A stretch of 8,015 bases of DNA from assembly GCA_937884685.1 (NCBI GenBank), contig CAKZYM010000553.1:1-8015 (forward strand), in the 5' to 3' direction. Every line of letters begins with the position of its first letter. Positions within the stretch are counted from its first letter, which is position 1. The position numbers and the translations under genes were made by a program. Shown here in pieces: positions 1-6,769 of this stretch. The notes below the pieces were generated by a model. It saw nothing but the letters and a program-made list of their open reading frames with translations, did no database searches and was not told the DNA's origin. The DNA comes from an uncultured Calothrix sp. GTDB taxonomy: Bacteria; Cyanobacteriota; Cyanobacteriia; Cyanobacteriales; Nostocaceae.

Positions 1-327
1 ATTAAAGGAAGTAGAGGTCCTAAAAGTACTTGGAGAAAGCGTGCTTCAACAGCCTTGACTCATATCACTGTGAATCAACATGTGATTAGAAGCAACAAAA
101 AAAATGAAGAAAACGAACCTGTAGTCAGAGTTCAGCAAGGAAGCCGCACTGGTTATTGCCATGAAGTAGAAATCACTGGAAAATGTCGAATCATATATAG
201 TCCTTACAACCCCCTAGGTTGCGGTGCTAGAGTTTGGATTGAAGTTGAATCCGATGTCGCTGTAAAACCTTTTATTTATGCTGATATGAGTCAAGTCGTT
301 GAAAAACATATCGTCGCGGTTGCTTGA
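1..327 (+). CDS. Conserved-looking protein of unknown function, 5' end cut by window
   Basis: The frame is open from base 1 to the TGA at 325-327, giving 108 visible residues. It probably continues left of the window. A TTG at 55 could be read as a start, but it has no Shine-Dalgarno sequence upstream. The residues before it (a basic stretch around TWRKRAST) also read smoothly into the rest, so I treat this as a 5'-truncated gene. I do not recognise the family. The visible part has a basic N-terminal segment, then alternating hydrophobic and polar stretches that suggest a small beta-rich domain. It contains three cysteines (in GYCHEV, GKCRII and LGCGARVW). I see no membrane segment or signal peptide. 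It converges with the dehydrogenase gene on the other strand, 150 bp away. It could be a conserved cyanobacterial hypothetical or a phage-derived protein. The coding call is reasonable and the function is unknown. Confidence 0.6.
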   Translation: MKGSRGPKSTWRKRASTALTHITVNQHVIRSNKKNEENEPVVRVQQGSRTGYCHEVEITGKCRIIYSPYNPLGCGARVWIEVESDVAVKPFIYADMSQVVEKHIVAVA

Positions 328-426
328 TAAAAATATAAGCAATAAAAATACAAAAATAAAAGACTTCCCACTGGAAAGCCTTTGAATCAATTTATTTATT
401 TGTTTAATAAACTAAGAAAAATTAGA

Positions 427-465
427 TAGATTTTAGAATTAATTTGAAAATTAAAATCTAAAATC
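427..465. repeat. AT-rich inverted repeat made of GATTTTA heptads; possible terminator
   Basis: TAGATTTTA at 427-435 is the exact reverse complement of TAAAATCTA at 452-460, with a 16-nt loop. The right arm starts a tandem pair of TAAAATC heptads (452-465), the complement of the GATTTTA unit that recurs at 7366-7372. It sits between two converging genes, 99 bp after the + strand stop and 12 bp after the dehydrogenase stop. A bidirectional terminator role is possible, but the stem contains only A/T pairs except one G:C and would be weak. The rest of 328-477 is AT-rich and shows nothing else. Confidence 0.45.
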
Positions 466-477
466 CACTATACTGAT

Positions 478-1863
478 TTATCTTCCAACACCAATATATT
501 GGAATCCAGCCCTAATAATTGTTTCGGGATCTAGGAAGTTACGACCATCAATGATTACCGGATGGCTCATTAATTTAGCCATTTTTGCGTAATCTAGGCT
601 ATTGAACTGTTCCCATTCAGTAACAACTACCAAAGCATCACAACCGTCAGCTAATCTTTCTGCATCGGTTTCTACCTGTACTCCAGAAAGACCGTGACGC
701 ATTCCAGATTGTGAAATAATTGGGTCGTATGCTTTAACTTTTGCTCCCAATCGATTCAACTGCTCGATTAAATTCAACGCTGGAGCATCGCGCATATCAT
801 CGGTATCTGGCTTAAAGGTCAAACCAAGTAAACCTACTGTTTTACCTTTAAGAATTTTCAAAGCTTGCTGGAGCTTCTCCATTGCAATCAAGCGCTGACG
901 TTCGTTAACGCTGATTGTCGCTTTGAGTAACTGTGCTTCGTAACCATAGTCATCAGCAGTGTGAACCAATGCGGATACATCTTTGGGGAAACAAGAACCA
1001 CCCCAACCGATTCCAGCATTGAGGAACTTGTTACCGATACGGGAATCCAAACCGATACCTTTGGCAACTTGGGTTACATCAGCACCAACGCGATCGCAAA
1101 TGTTGGCGACTTCGTTAATAAAGCTGATTTTGGTTGCGAGGAAAGCATTTGCGGCATATTTCACCATCTCAGCAGAAGACAAATCTGTAGTTAGTACGGG
1201 TACTGGGGGTAAAGATTTATCTTCAGCGTATTGACGCTCTACAATCGGAGTATATAGTTCTTTCATCATCGAAAGAGCTTTTTGAGAATTACCTCCCAAA
1301 ACAATCCGGTCGGGATTGAAAGTATCGTAAATTGCCGAACCTTCGCGCAAAAACTCAGGGTTGCTAACTACATCAAAATCACCAGTAGGTAGCTTGTCTG
1401 AATTAGAAGCTCCACCCGCAGGTACTAATTCCTTTTGACGCTCGGCGATTCCATCGAGGACAATCATCCGTACCCAATCCCCAGAACCAATGGGTACTGT
1501 GGATTTGTTCACAATTACCTTATAACCGCCATTCAAATGGCTACCAATACCTTTTGCAACCGCTTCCACATAACGGGTATCGCTTTCACCTGTAGGTAAA
1601 GGTGGAGTTCCTACAGCAATAAATAAGATTTCTCCGTGAGCAACCCCCGCAGCCAAATCGCTGGAAAACTGAATTTTTCCAGTTTTAATGGCATTCTGCA
1701 TAATTTCTGAAAGTCCTGGCTCAAAAATAGGCGATTGCCCGGACTTCATTAACTTTACTTTCTCTTCGTTATTGTCTATACAAATTACATCATGACCAAC
1801 GTGAGCCAAACAAGCCCCAGTTACTAAACCGACATAACCAGTACCAATTACGCAAACTCGCAT
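478..1863 (-). CDS. ugd: UDP-glucose 6-dehydrogenase
   Basis: This enzyme oxidises UDP-glucose to UDP-glucuronate with two NAD+ in the cytoplasm, supplying uronic acid and, through the upstream neighbour, UDP-xylose. The 461 residues are typical of the bacterial UGDH/UDP-ManNAcDH family. Residues 1-30 form a Rossmann strand with GTGYVG (7-12) and an acidic residue (D30) ending the second strand, as expected for NAD. NPEFLREG (168-175) is the family signature of the first domain. FLATKISFINE (241-251) carries the conserved Lys and Asn. GGSCFPKD (288-295) holds the catalytic Cys291. GLTFKPDTDDMRDAP (347-361) marks the C-terminal UDP-binding domain. A stretch rich in Gly, Ser and Asp (about 146-162) looks like a loop insertion relative to shorter homologues. 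The ATG at 1861-1863 is preceded by GAGGA. The gene lies 110 bp downstream of the decarboxylase gene on the same strand. All key residues are present, so it should be active. Confidence 0.95.
   Translation of the reverse strand: MRVCVIGTGYVGLVTGACLAHVGHDVICIDNNEEKVKLMKSGQSPIFEPGLSEIMQNAIKTGKIQFSSDLAAGVAHGEILFIAVGTPPLPTGESDTRYVEAVAKGIGSHLNGGYKVIVNKSTVPIGSGDWVRMIVLDGIAERQKELVPAGGASNSDKLPTGDFDVVSNPEFLREGSAIYDTFNPDRIVLGGNSQKALSMMKELYTPIVERQYAEDKSLPPVPVLTTDLSSAEMVKYAANAFLATKISFINEVANICDRVGADVTQVAKGIGLDSRIGNKFLNAGIGWGGSCFPKDVSALVHTADDYGYEAQLLKATISVNERQRLIAMEKLQQALKILKGKTVGLLGLTFKPDTDDMRDAPALNLIEQLNRLGAKVKAYDPIISQSGMRHGLSGVQVETDAERLADGCDALVVVTEWEQFNSLDYAKMAKLMSHPVIIDGRNFLDPETIIRAGFQYIGVGR
1090..1097. 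repeat. HIP1 octamer GCGATCGC
   Basis: A perfect GCGATCGC palindrome lies inside the dehydrogenase gene. This octamer is strongly over-represented in many cyanobacterial genomes. A single copy is weak evidence alone, but it fits the cyanobacterial assignment. Confidence 0.6.
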
Positions 1864-1873
1864 ATTATCTAAT

Positions 1874-1878
1874 TCCTC
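1874..1878 (-). promoter_or_regulatory. Shine-Dalgarno site of ugd
   Basis: GAGGA on the - strand ends 10 nt before the ATG at 1863. It is the clearest ribosome binding site in the window and supports the chosen start, which also places the Rossmann strand right at the N-terminus. The 110-bp gap (1864-1973) shows no hairpin strong enough to be a clear terminator, so read-through from the upstream decarboxylase gene is plausible. Confidence 0.55.
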
Positions 1879-1973
1879 ACTTTTTTGCAGTGGTTCAAAA
1901 ATCTTCAGCAGTTGATATTCAAGAAGCGATAACGGTTTTCTACAGTCAAAAATCTTGACAAAATAGTATTTTT

Positions 1974-2936
1974 TTACTTAGTGCTGCTATTTACGGCTGG
2001 CTTCTCAGTAACTTTTACCCGCTCTCGAAAATCTTCTATAGTCTGTTTTAACCCTTCTTGAAGAGGAATGGTAGGTTCCCAATTTAACAAGGTCTTCGCT
2101 TTTGTGATGTCAGGGCGACGGCGACGGGGGTCATCGGAAGGTAGCGGTTCAAATTTAATTTTCACATCTGGATTTATCATATTTTGGACGGTTTGCGCCA
2201 ATTGGAGAATAGTATATTCATCCGGATTACCCAAATTAATCGGACCAATATGGTCTCCATTCATCAAGCGCATCAGTCCATCTACTAGGTTGTCAACGTA
2301 GCAAAAACTACGGGTTTGAGAACCGTCTCCGTATACAGTTAAAGGTATACCTTGTAAAGCTTGAACTATAAAATTACTAACTACCCGGCCGTCATGCTCA
2401 AACATCCGAGGACCATAGGTATTAAAAATACGAGCAACCCGAATATCAACATCATTTTGTCTGTGATAATCGAACATTAAAGTTTCAGCAATCCGCTTAC
2501 CTTCGTCATAACAGGAACGAAGTCCAATCGGATTGACATTACCTCTATAGTCTTCTTGTTGAGGATGAATTTCTGGGTCACCATAAACTTCACTGGTAGA
2601 AGCTAACAAAATTCTTGCTTTGACCCGTTTAGCCAACCCCAGCATATTCAGCGTACCCATCACATTGGTTTTAACTGTTTTTACGGGGTTGTATTGATAA
2701 TGTACTGGAGAAGCAGGGCAGGCTAAATGATAAATCTGTGCGACTTCTAACCGAATTGGTTCAGTGATATCGTGGCGAATTAGTTCAAAGTACGGATTAT
2801 TCATCCATTTGACGATATTCCGTTTATGTCCCGTGTAAAAATTATCCAGACAAATTACTTCATGCCCATCATTCATTAATCTGTCAATCAGATGGGAACC
2901 AATAAATCCAGCTCCGCCTGTCACCAATATTCTCAT
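1974..2936 (-). CDS. UDP-glucuronate decarboxylase (UDP-xylose synthase), extended SDR family
   Basis: This enzyme probably converts UDP-glucuronate to UDP-xylose with a bound NAD+, the step after UDP-glucose dehydrogenase. The 320 residues match the usual length of soluble UXS enzymes. GGAGFIG (7-13) is the NAD-binding glycine motif of extended SDRs and D31 ends the second strand. HLACPASP (70-77) and STSEVYGDP (113-121) are typical of the UXS subgroup; the Ser/Thr and Glu of the latter lie in the active site. Tyr143 and Lys147 in SCYDEGKR form the YxxxK catalytic pair. GPRM (176-179) with DGRVVSNFI (182-190) and YGDGSQTRSF (202-211) line the sugar-nucleotide site. The C-terminal tail from about 308 is Ser/Thr/Lys-rich and looks unstructured. 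Related dTDP-glucose 4,6-dehydratases are the main alternative, but these motifs and the ugd neighbour favour UXS. The ATG at 2934-2936 puts the Rossmann strand at residue 2; no clear Shine-Dalgarno sequence is seen. Confidence 0.9.
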   Translation of the reverse strand: MRILVTGGAGFIGSHLIDRLMNDGHEVICLDNFYTGHKRNIVKWMNNPYFELIRHDITEPIRLEVAQIYHLACPASPVHYQYNPVKTVKTNVMGTLNMLGLAKRVKARILLASTSEVYGDPEIHPQQEDYRGNVNPIGLRSCYDEGKRIAETLMFDYHRQNDVDIRVARIFNTYGPRMFEHDGRVVSNFIVQALQGIPLTVYGDGSQTRSFCYVDNLVDGLMRLMNGDHIGPINLGNPDEYTILQLAQTVQNMINPDVKIKFEPLPSDDPRRRRPDITKAKTLLNWEPTIPLQEGLKQTIEDFRERVKVTEKPAVNSSTK

Positions 2937-3256
2937 AGTTGACCAATTAATTACAAATATTTACGTTATTCGATTGTGCTTGTTTTTAGGATACCCAGCC
3001 TGACAACAAAAATAGAGTAAAAGTACGGATGATTCAATTTTTTTTTGAATTCGACTATTTTCCCGATAGATACAGCCTTTAGATTTTATTAAAGTTTAGC
3101 CCCTTGACATTTCCATAAAAAAAATAACAAAGAATGTGTAGTGACTGTGAAGTATCGCTCAAAAGTTTATCAAAAATTTAATAAGTTAAAGTTATTGTAG
3201 GGGAGTACATTTGCGTTGAAGATTTCGGAAATTGGGAATCCGAAGATGGGAAAAGG
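2937..3256. other. Intergenic region upstream of the decarboxylase gene
   Basis: This AT-rich stretch must hold the promoter of the decarboxylase gene if that gene is not read from the antiporter. I could not find a convincing -35/-10 pair on the - strand. It contains a small inverted repeat, ATTCAA (3032-3037) and TTGAAT (3045-3050), around a run of T. A second lies at TTCGG (3224-3228) and CCGAA (3240-3244). A TTGACA on the + strand at 3104-3109 has no matching -10 box and no downstream gene. No open frame here looks coding. Confidence 0.5.
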
Positions 3257-3354
3257 AAGCAGGGGAGGCAGAGGAAGCCGAGGAGGCAGGGGAAGCAATC
3301 TTTATTTCTTTCTTTCTTCCTCCGCTCCCTCGGCAACCTCTGCTCCCTCCGCTT
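3257..3354. repeat. Long imperfect hairpin with purine-rich and pyrimidine-rich arms
   Basis: The arm 3257-3295 (almost all A and G with a few C) pairs with 3316-3354 (rich in C and T), leaving a 20-nt pyrimidine-rich loop. By my alignment roughly three quarters of the 39 positions pair. It starts 12 bp beyond the stop codon of the antiporter in the - direction, so it could end that transcript or protect its 3' end, although no T-run follows in the classical way. GGAGGCAGAGG-like repeats of this kind are common between genes in filamentous cyanobacteria. The strong strand asymmetry and clustered G-runs are notable. Confidence 0.6.
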
Positions 3355-3357
3355 TTA

Positions 3358-3392
3358 TGAACTGTTCACTGATAACTGGTAACAGGTAGCTG
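3358..3392 (-). repeat. Heptanucleotide STRR overlapping the antiporter 3' end
   Basis: Read on the - strand this is five consecutive heptads of a CAGTTAY-like pattern (for example CAGTTAT then CAGTGAA). It resembles the short tandemly repeated repetitive sequences of Nostocales. The first three heptads and part of the fourth are translated as the C-terminal QLPVTSYQ of the antiporter. The TGA stop lies within the fourth heptad. The rest continues into the intergenic region. Confidence 0.65.
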
Positions 3393-5507
3393 ATTGCTGG
3401 AAAAACCAGCTTTGACAGTAGCACTATTGGTACGCTGTGGTGGTTCTCCAAGCATGATAATTGAACAATTTAATTGACTGGCTAATTGAGTTGTAACATC
3501 ACTAATAGCCAATCCTCCGGGAATAGTGCGATTGCGAATAAATGGTAAAACGACTAAATCGTATAACCTTGCTGCTTGTAATACTGCTTGAGCAACGTTT
3601 TCATGAGCGATAATTTGAACTTCTGGTGGATTGGATAATCCAAGTTTGGATACTAATAATGAAAGTTGAGACCGTCGCCAAGAAATTTTACTGGAACTGG
3701 TACGACGGTCGCATACATTGAGTACTGTTACTTGAGCTTGATTAGATTCTCCGAGCATAGCGGCAAACTGCACTGGCTGTAATATAGGTGCAGTCAAGTT
3801 TTCGACTGGTACTAAGATACGCTGGATTTTGGAGGGTGATTCAACAAGACGAGTCACCGCTACGTGACAATGAGATGCCCATAAAACACCATCAATCACG
3901 TTGCCAAACAAACGCGCTTTTAAACCGGTACGCTTTCCCCAGCCCATGACAATCAAGTTTGCTTTTTTTTCCCTAGCCGCTCTACTAATTCCTCTTGCGT
4001 AGGCATCATCTATTCGTAATAATGGCTCTGCTTCTACATCAAGGAAGCGACTCAATGCAGTTGCTTTATTCAATAATCTTTCGCTTCTTCGCAGCGAGTG
4101 TTCTAACTGGGGTGCATCCATACTTGCTGTAGCAGTAGCTATTGCTAAAGGCATAATTTTACCCTGAGCTTGATGAGCTAATAATGTAGCCATTTCCATC
4201 AAATTCTGCTGCGTCGCTGGATTATAAATCGGTACTACGATATTAAAAGGACTATCTAAATTTTCGGATACTGGTACATATGTTTCGACTGGTTGCTGCT
4301 TAAGTAGTGAAGAGTTTAAGCCTCGTACTGTTCGACTTGTAATAATTGGTCCGATAAATGAAGTTACCAGAATTAAAACTGTAACGCTATTAAAAATATC
4401 TTGGTCTAATAATTTTGCTTGATATCCAACAAAAGTGACACAAGATGTTACTCCTACTTGAGGTAAGCTTATCGAACACATTGTGAATACTTCGCGCCAA
4501 TTGTAGTGGTAAATCAATTTTGCGAGTAGTGCTGCAATAAATTTACTCGCTATTAAACCACAAACAAGAGATAGAGTTAACCATACCAAACCCATATTTT
4601 TCAGGAAGGCCGGTAAATCTAGCTTTAAACCAAGGTTTATAAAGAATATCGGAATAAATAGCACGCTACCTACAAACACAATCTTTTGTTTGACAGGTCC
4701 GTATCCGATAACTTCATTAACCGCTAATCCAGCAAAAAAGGCTGCGATAATCGTTGGTATATTAATTAATTGGGCACCAACAGCCGCTAAAAATACTGCT
4801 ATAAGTACAAATAAAAATTGGTTTCCTTCATCTTCTCCGGTTCTTCGTAAAAATTCTTTACCAACCCAGTCAAAACCGACTAAAACTAAAACTGAGTAGA
4901 CTGTTAACCAACCTATAAATGCGATAGTTTGCCAAATATTTAAATTTTCTAAATTTATGGCAACACATAGAGCCAGTATTAATAATGTTGCAACATCTGT
5001 AAAAACGCTGGCTCCAATTGTTACACCTACTGCTTCATTATTCATTAATCCCAAACGATTGATAATGGGATAGGCCAACAGAGTGTAAGAAGACAGCAAA
5101 GAGCCAATCAATAAAGCGCTCAACCAATCAAATCCAAAACTTCTTCCCAGAAAAGTTCCCAACACTAACGGTATGCAGAAAACAAAACTGCCAAAACCCA
5201 AAGCACGATTTCGCCGACGACTCAATTGTTCTAAGTCAATTTCTAGACCTGCTACAAACAATAAATAAGCTAAACCGATAATTGAGAGTGTTTCCCAAAC
5301 GGTGGGGTCTATCTTGAATAAGTCCGAGTTAGATTGACCGATTAGTATTCCTGATAAAATCAAACCAATTAATCCCGGTAGTCGCAGCCGTTCAAATATA
5401 ATAGGTACGACTAAAATAACTGCCAATAAAATAACAAAGGGAATAATTGGTTCCTTTTCAAGAAGTTCACTGTATGGTAAAACTGCAATTCGCTCCAAAA
5501 GTACCAT
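3366..5507 (-). CDS. CPA2-type cation/proton antiporter with tandem C-terminal USP domains
   Basis: This integral membrane protein probably exchanges Na+ or K+ for H+; the exact ion cannot be read from sequence. Residues 20-395 form the transporter domain with about 11-13 hydrophobic segments. They include the family stretch FVAGLEIDLEQL (84-95) and the ion-site region GASVFTDVATLL (165-176). There Thr170-Asp171 stands where electrogenic members have Asp-Asp; Asp171 is the likely transport carboxylate. Two universal-stress-like domains follow: about 421-553, with a partly conserved nucleotide loop (MGWGKRTG at 521-528, then FGN), and about 562-688, which lacks that glycine loop and looks degenerate. 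The 713 residues suit antiporter-USP fusions common in cyanobacteria. The tail from about 690 is not domain-like, and its last residues are encoded by a heptad repeat. The ATG at 5505-5507 lies just before the first membrane segment and has only a purine-rich AAAAG upstream. It appears monocistronic, flanked by 429-bp and 325-bp gaps. Confidence 0.87.
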   Translation of the reverse strand: MVLLERIAVLPYSELLEKEPIIPFVILLAVILVVPIIFERLRLPGLIGLILSGILIGQSNSDLFKIDPTVWETLSIIGLAYLLFVAGLEIDLEQLSRRRNRALGFGSFVFCIPLVLGTFLGRSFGFDWLSALLIGSLLSSYTLLAYPIINRLGLMNNEAVGVTIGASVFTDVATLLILALCVAINLENLNIWQTIAFIGWLTVYSVLVLVGFDWVGKEFLRRTGEDEGNQFLFVLIAVFLAAVGAQLINIPTIIAAFFAGLAVNEVIGYGPVKQKIVFVGSVLFIPIFFINLGLKLDLPAFLKNMGLVWLTLSLVCGLIASKFIAALLAKLIYHYNWREVFTMCSISLPQVGVTSCVTFVGYQAKLLDQDIFNSVTVLILVTSFIGPIITSRTVRGLNSSLLKQQPVETYVPVSENLDSPFNIVVPIYNPATQQNLMEMATLLAHQAQGKIMPLAIATATASMDAPQLEHSLRRSERLLNKATALSRFLDVEAEPLLRIDDAYARGISRAAREKKANLIVMGWGKRTGLKARLFGNVIDGVLWASHCHVAVTRLVESPSKIQRILVPVENLTAPILQPVQFAAMLGESNQAQVTVLNVCDRRTSSSKISWRRSQLSLLVSKLGLSNPPEVQIIAHENVAQAVLQAARLYDLVVLPFIRNRTIPGGLAISDVTTQLASQLNCSIIMLGEPPQRTNSATVKAGFSSNQLPVTSYQ

Positions 5508-5566
5508 CTTTTATTTATTGCGGACAAAGCAAAAACGTGCTAATAGCTACTGCGATAAAAGTTTCT

Positions 5567-5689
5567 AACTGACTTCTTGCACCACTCGCGATAATCGGAG
5601 GTTCTGCCTCCGAACCCTAGTTCCCAGGTTGAATCTGGAAAATCAAAAATCTCTGGCTTTTGTTGAGCTTGGGGTGCAAGATGTAAGTT
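5567..5689. mobile_element. MITE-like cloverleaf repeat element with terminal inverted repeats
   Basis: The ends AACTGACTTCTTGCACC (5567-5583) and the reverse complement of 5673-5689 match at 15 of 17 positions, with nine perfect at the inner side (TCTTGCACC). Between them lie three further hairpins. TCGGAGG/CCTCCGA (5595-5601/5607-5613, loop TTCTG) is perfect. TTCCCAG (5621-5627) pairs with CTGGAA (5635-5640) with one base missing. CAAAA/TTTTG lies at 5644-5648/5658-5662. A 7-bp direct repeat TTCTAAC occurs at 5563-5569 and 5688-5694 and could be a target duplication, but it overlaps the inverted repeats. There is no coding capacity. It lies about 60 bp upstream of the antiporter start and may be transcribed in its leader. 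Whether it is mobile is an inference. Confidence 0.55.
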
Positions 5690-5832
5690 CTAACAGAAAA
5701 TTTTTAAAGGACAATTCAAAAAACACACAAAAAAATAAACAAACTTAAATACAAATAAAAATGTGTAAGTGACGCTTAAAAAAACAAAAATTATACCTAG
5801 AATACCTTAAAATCTGTCTGTAAATGAAATAA
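5690..5832. other. AT-rich gap downstream of the HAS-barrel gene
   Basis: Very A-rich on the + strand, with no open frame, hairpin or convincing promoter. It contains the 3' flank of the HAS-barrel gene, but I see no clear intrinsic terminator. Confidence 0.4.
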
Positions 5833-6474
5833 CTACGGATGTATTTGATTCAAAATGAATCGTAAGCGGTCATAATCATCTTTAAGCAACACGCTTAAGT
5901 AACGTCCAGCTTCAACTAACCATTGTCGGTCAGCTTTGCGTAACTTATATACATCACGGATTGCGGCTGCACTCAAAGCTTCAACTGGGGCACCATTTAC
6001 TGAAAGTAATGTTTGTAAAAAATCAAATTCTTCAGTAAATTTTAGGACTTCTTCTGCTTCACATCGGTGGACGGCTTGATGAATTTGAGGCGGACGGGGT
6101 GGTAGGTACTGATATATTTTATTATTCTGTCCCTGCTCAAATCCAACTATCGCAGCACGAAATTCGGTTTTGAGCATGGCGAAAATTTGAGGTTGTTCCT
6201 CTCGCAAATCTTGCAGTGATAATCCTAGAGCAACTGGTCTATGTACGGAATCTATAGGCATTGTAGTCGCATGGAATACAACAGCAAACATTTTATTTGC
6301 AGATTCTTCGTCTATAGAACATACCCAACTACCAAAAGGAGGCATTGCTGGGAAGCTTAAGTCTTCCGGGTCTAGGCACTGTGCGAGAAAATCGCAACTA
6401 GCAGTTTCAATCACTTCAGCAAAGTGATTGGGGTGACGATTGTTATTACTAAATTGCGGTAAGGGAAGGCGCAT
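5833..6474 (-). CDS. Probable stand-alone HAS-barrel domain protein
   Basis: The protein has 213 residues and is soluble, with no signal peptide or membrane segment. Residues about 16-110 read like a HAS-barrel, the small beta-barrel found at the N-terminus of HerA-type ATPases and F1-ATPase subunits. The matching parts are FAEVIETASCDFLAQCL (18-34), FGSWVCSID (47-55), MFAVVFHATTMPIDSVHRP (62-80) with its strand-turn-strand layout and conserved Arg, and ALGLS (82-86). Residues about 130-213 look helical, including an acidic/hydrophobic segment near 138-158 and a basic stretch at 172-190. I know of stand-alone proteins of this type in cyanobacteria, but not of an established role. No HerA ATPase, nuclease or ATP synthase gene is nearby. 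The ATG at 6472-6474 has no clear Shine-Dalgarno sequence; a heptad repeat begins 8 nt upstream. The coding call is firm and the domain assignment moderate. Confidence 0.7.
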   Translation of the reverse strand: MRLPLPQFSNNNRHPNHFAEVIETASCDFLAQCLDPEDLSFPAMPPFGSWVCSIDEESANKMFAVVFHATTMPIDSVHRPVALGLSLQDLREEQPQIFAMLKTEFRAAIVGFEQGQNNKIYQYLPPRPPQIHQAVHRCEAEEVLKFTEEFDFLQTLLSVNGAPVEALSAAAIRDVYKLRKADRQWLVEAGRYLSVLLKDDYDRLRFILNQIHP

Positions 6475-6482
6475 AAATAAAA

Positions 6483-6507
6483 GTTATGAGTGATGAGTAA
6501 TGAGTTA
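6483..6507. repeat. GTNATGA heptad STRR in the HAS-barrel gene leader
   Basis: Three tandem heptads run GTTATGA, GTGATGA, GTAATGA (6483-6503), followed by GTTA. The track sits 8 bp upstream of the HAS-barrel start codon on the template side, so it would form part of the 5' leader of that transcript. It also marks the left border of the GC-rich palindromic island. Confidence 0.65.
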
Positions 6508-6536
6508 GCGGAAGGTTGAGCCAGTCCGTTGCGGTG

Positions 6537-6649
6537 AACTAGTGTGCAGAGCGGGGGGTTTCACGCCATTTGCTACAACGGGGGGAACCCCCGCAACGCT
6601 TCGGGCTCCCCCATGTAAGCCGGAGGCTTTCTCTGCGAGTACAACTAGT
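6537..6649. repeat. Nested palindrome with three internal hairpins
   Basis: The outer arms are AACTAGT (6537-6543) with GCAGAG (6546-6551) on the left, and CTCTGC (6631-6636) with AACTAGT (6643-6649) on the right; AACTAGT is itself near-palindromic. Inside, GGGGG (6553-6557) can pair with CCCCC (6608-6612). These enclose a tight hairpin CGGGGG-GAA-CCCCCG (6579-6593). A third hairpin AAGCC-GGA-GGCTT lies at 6617-6629. The purine triloops (GAA, GGA) recur in other hairpins of the island. Confidence 0.6.
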
Positions 6650-6662
6650 GAACCCGTTCATC

Positions 6663-6727
6663 GTTAGCGTTCACGCAGTCAGTCGTCAGACTAAGCGTGT
6701 CCGTTCAGCTTGCTAACCCGTCAGGGT
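6663..6727. repeat. Hairpin pair in the palindromic island
   Basis: GTTAGC (6663-6668) pairs with GCTAAC (6712-6717). Within it, CACGCAGTC (6672-6680) pairs with GACT-aa-GCGTG (6689-6699), giving a long stem with an AA bulge and an 8-nt loop. Next to it, ACCC (6716-6719) and GGGT (6724-6727) form a short hairpin with a GTCA loop that would compete for two bases of the outer stem. Confidence 0.5.
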
Positions 6728-6769
6728 AAGGACATAGATGTTCCCAAGCCACTGCGTTGCGCGGTGAAT

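Noticed and set aside
55..57. TTG as the start of the left-edge gene
   Set aside because: The frame is open from base 1 and there is no Shine-Dalgarno sequence before the TTG; a start outside the window is more likely.
961..1234. Two overlapping + strand open frames inside the dehydrogenase gene
   Set aside because: They lie antisense to a clearly coding gene with all its motifs, have no ribosome binding site, and their sequences look like no protein family.
2068..2301. + strand open frame inside the decarboxylase gene
   Set aside because: It is an antisense shadow of a conserved SDR enzyme, with low-complexity Arg/Gly/Ser composition.
3104..3132. TTGACA on the + strand as a promoter
   Set aside because: No TATAAT-like box at suitable spacing, and no + strand gene or obvious RNA follows it.
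4690..4899. + strand open frame inside the antiporter gene
   Set aside because: It is an antisense shadow of membrane segments, with composition explained by the complementary strand.
5575..5681. tRNA or tRNA-like gene suggested by the cloverleaf shape
   Set aside because: Arm lengths, loop sequences and the 9-bp closing stem do not fit a tRNA; there is no T-loop GTTCRA or anticodon arm of normal size. A repeat element explains it better.
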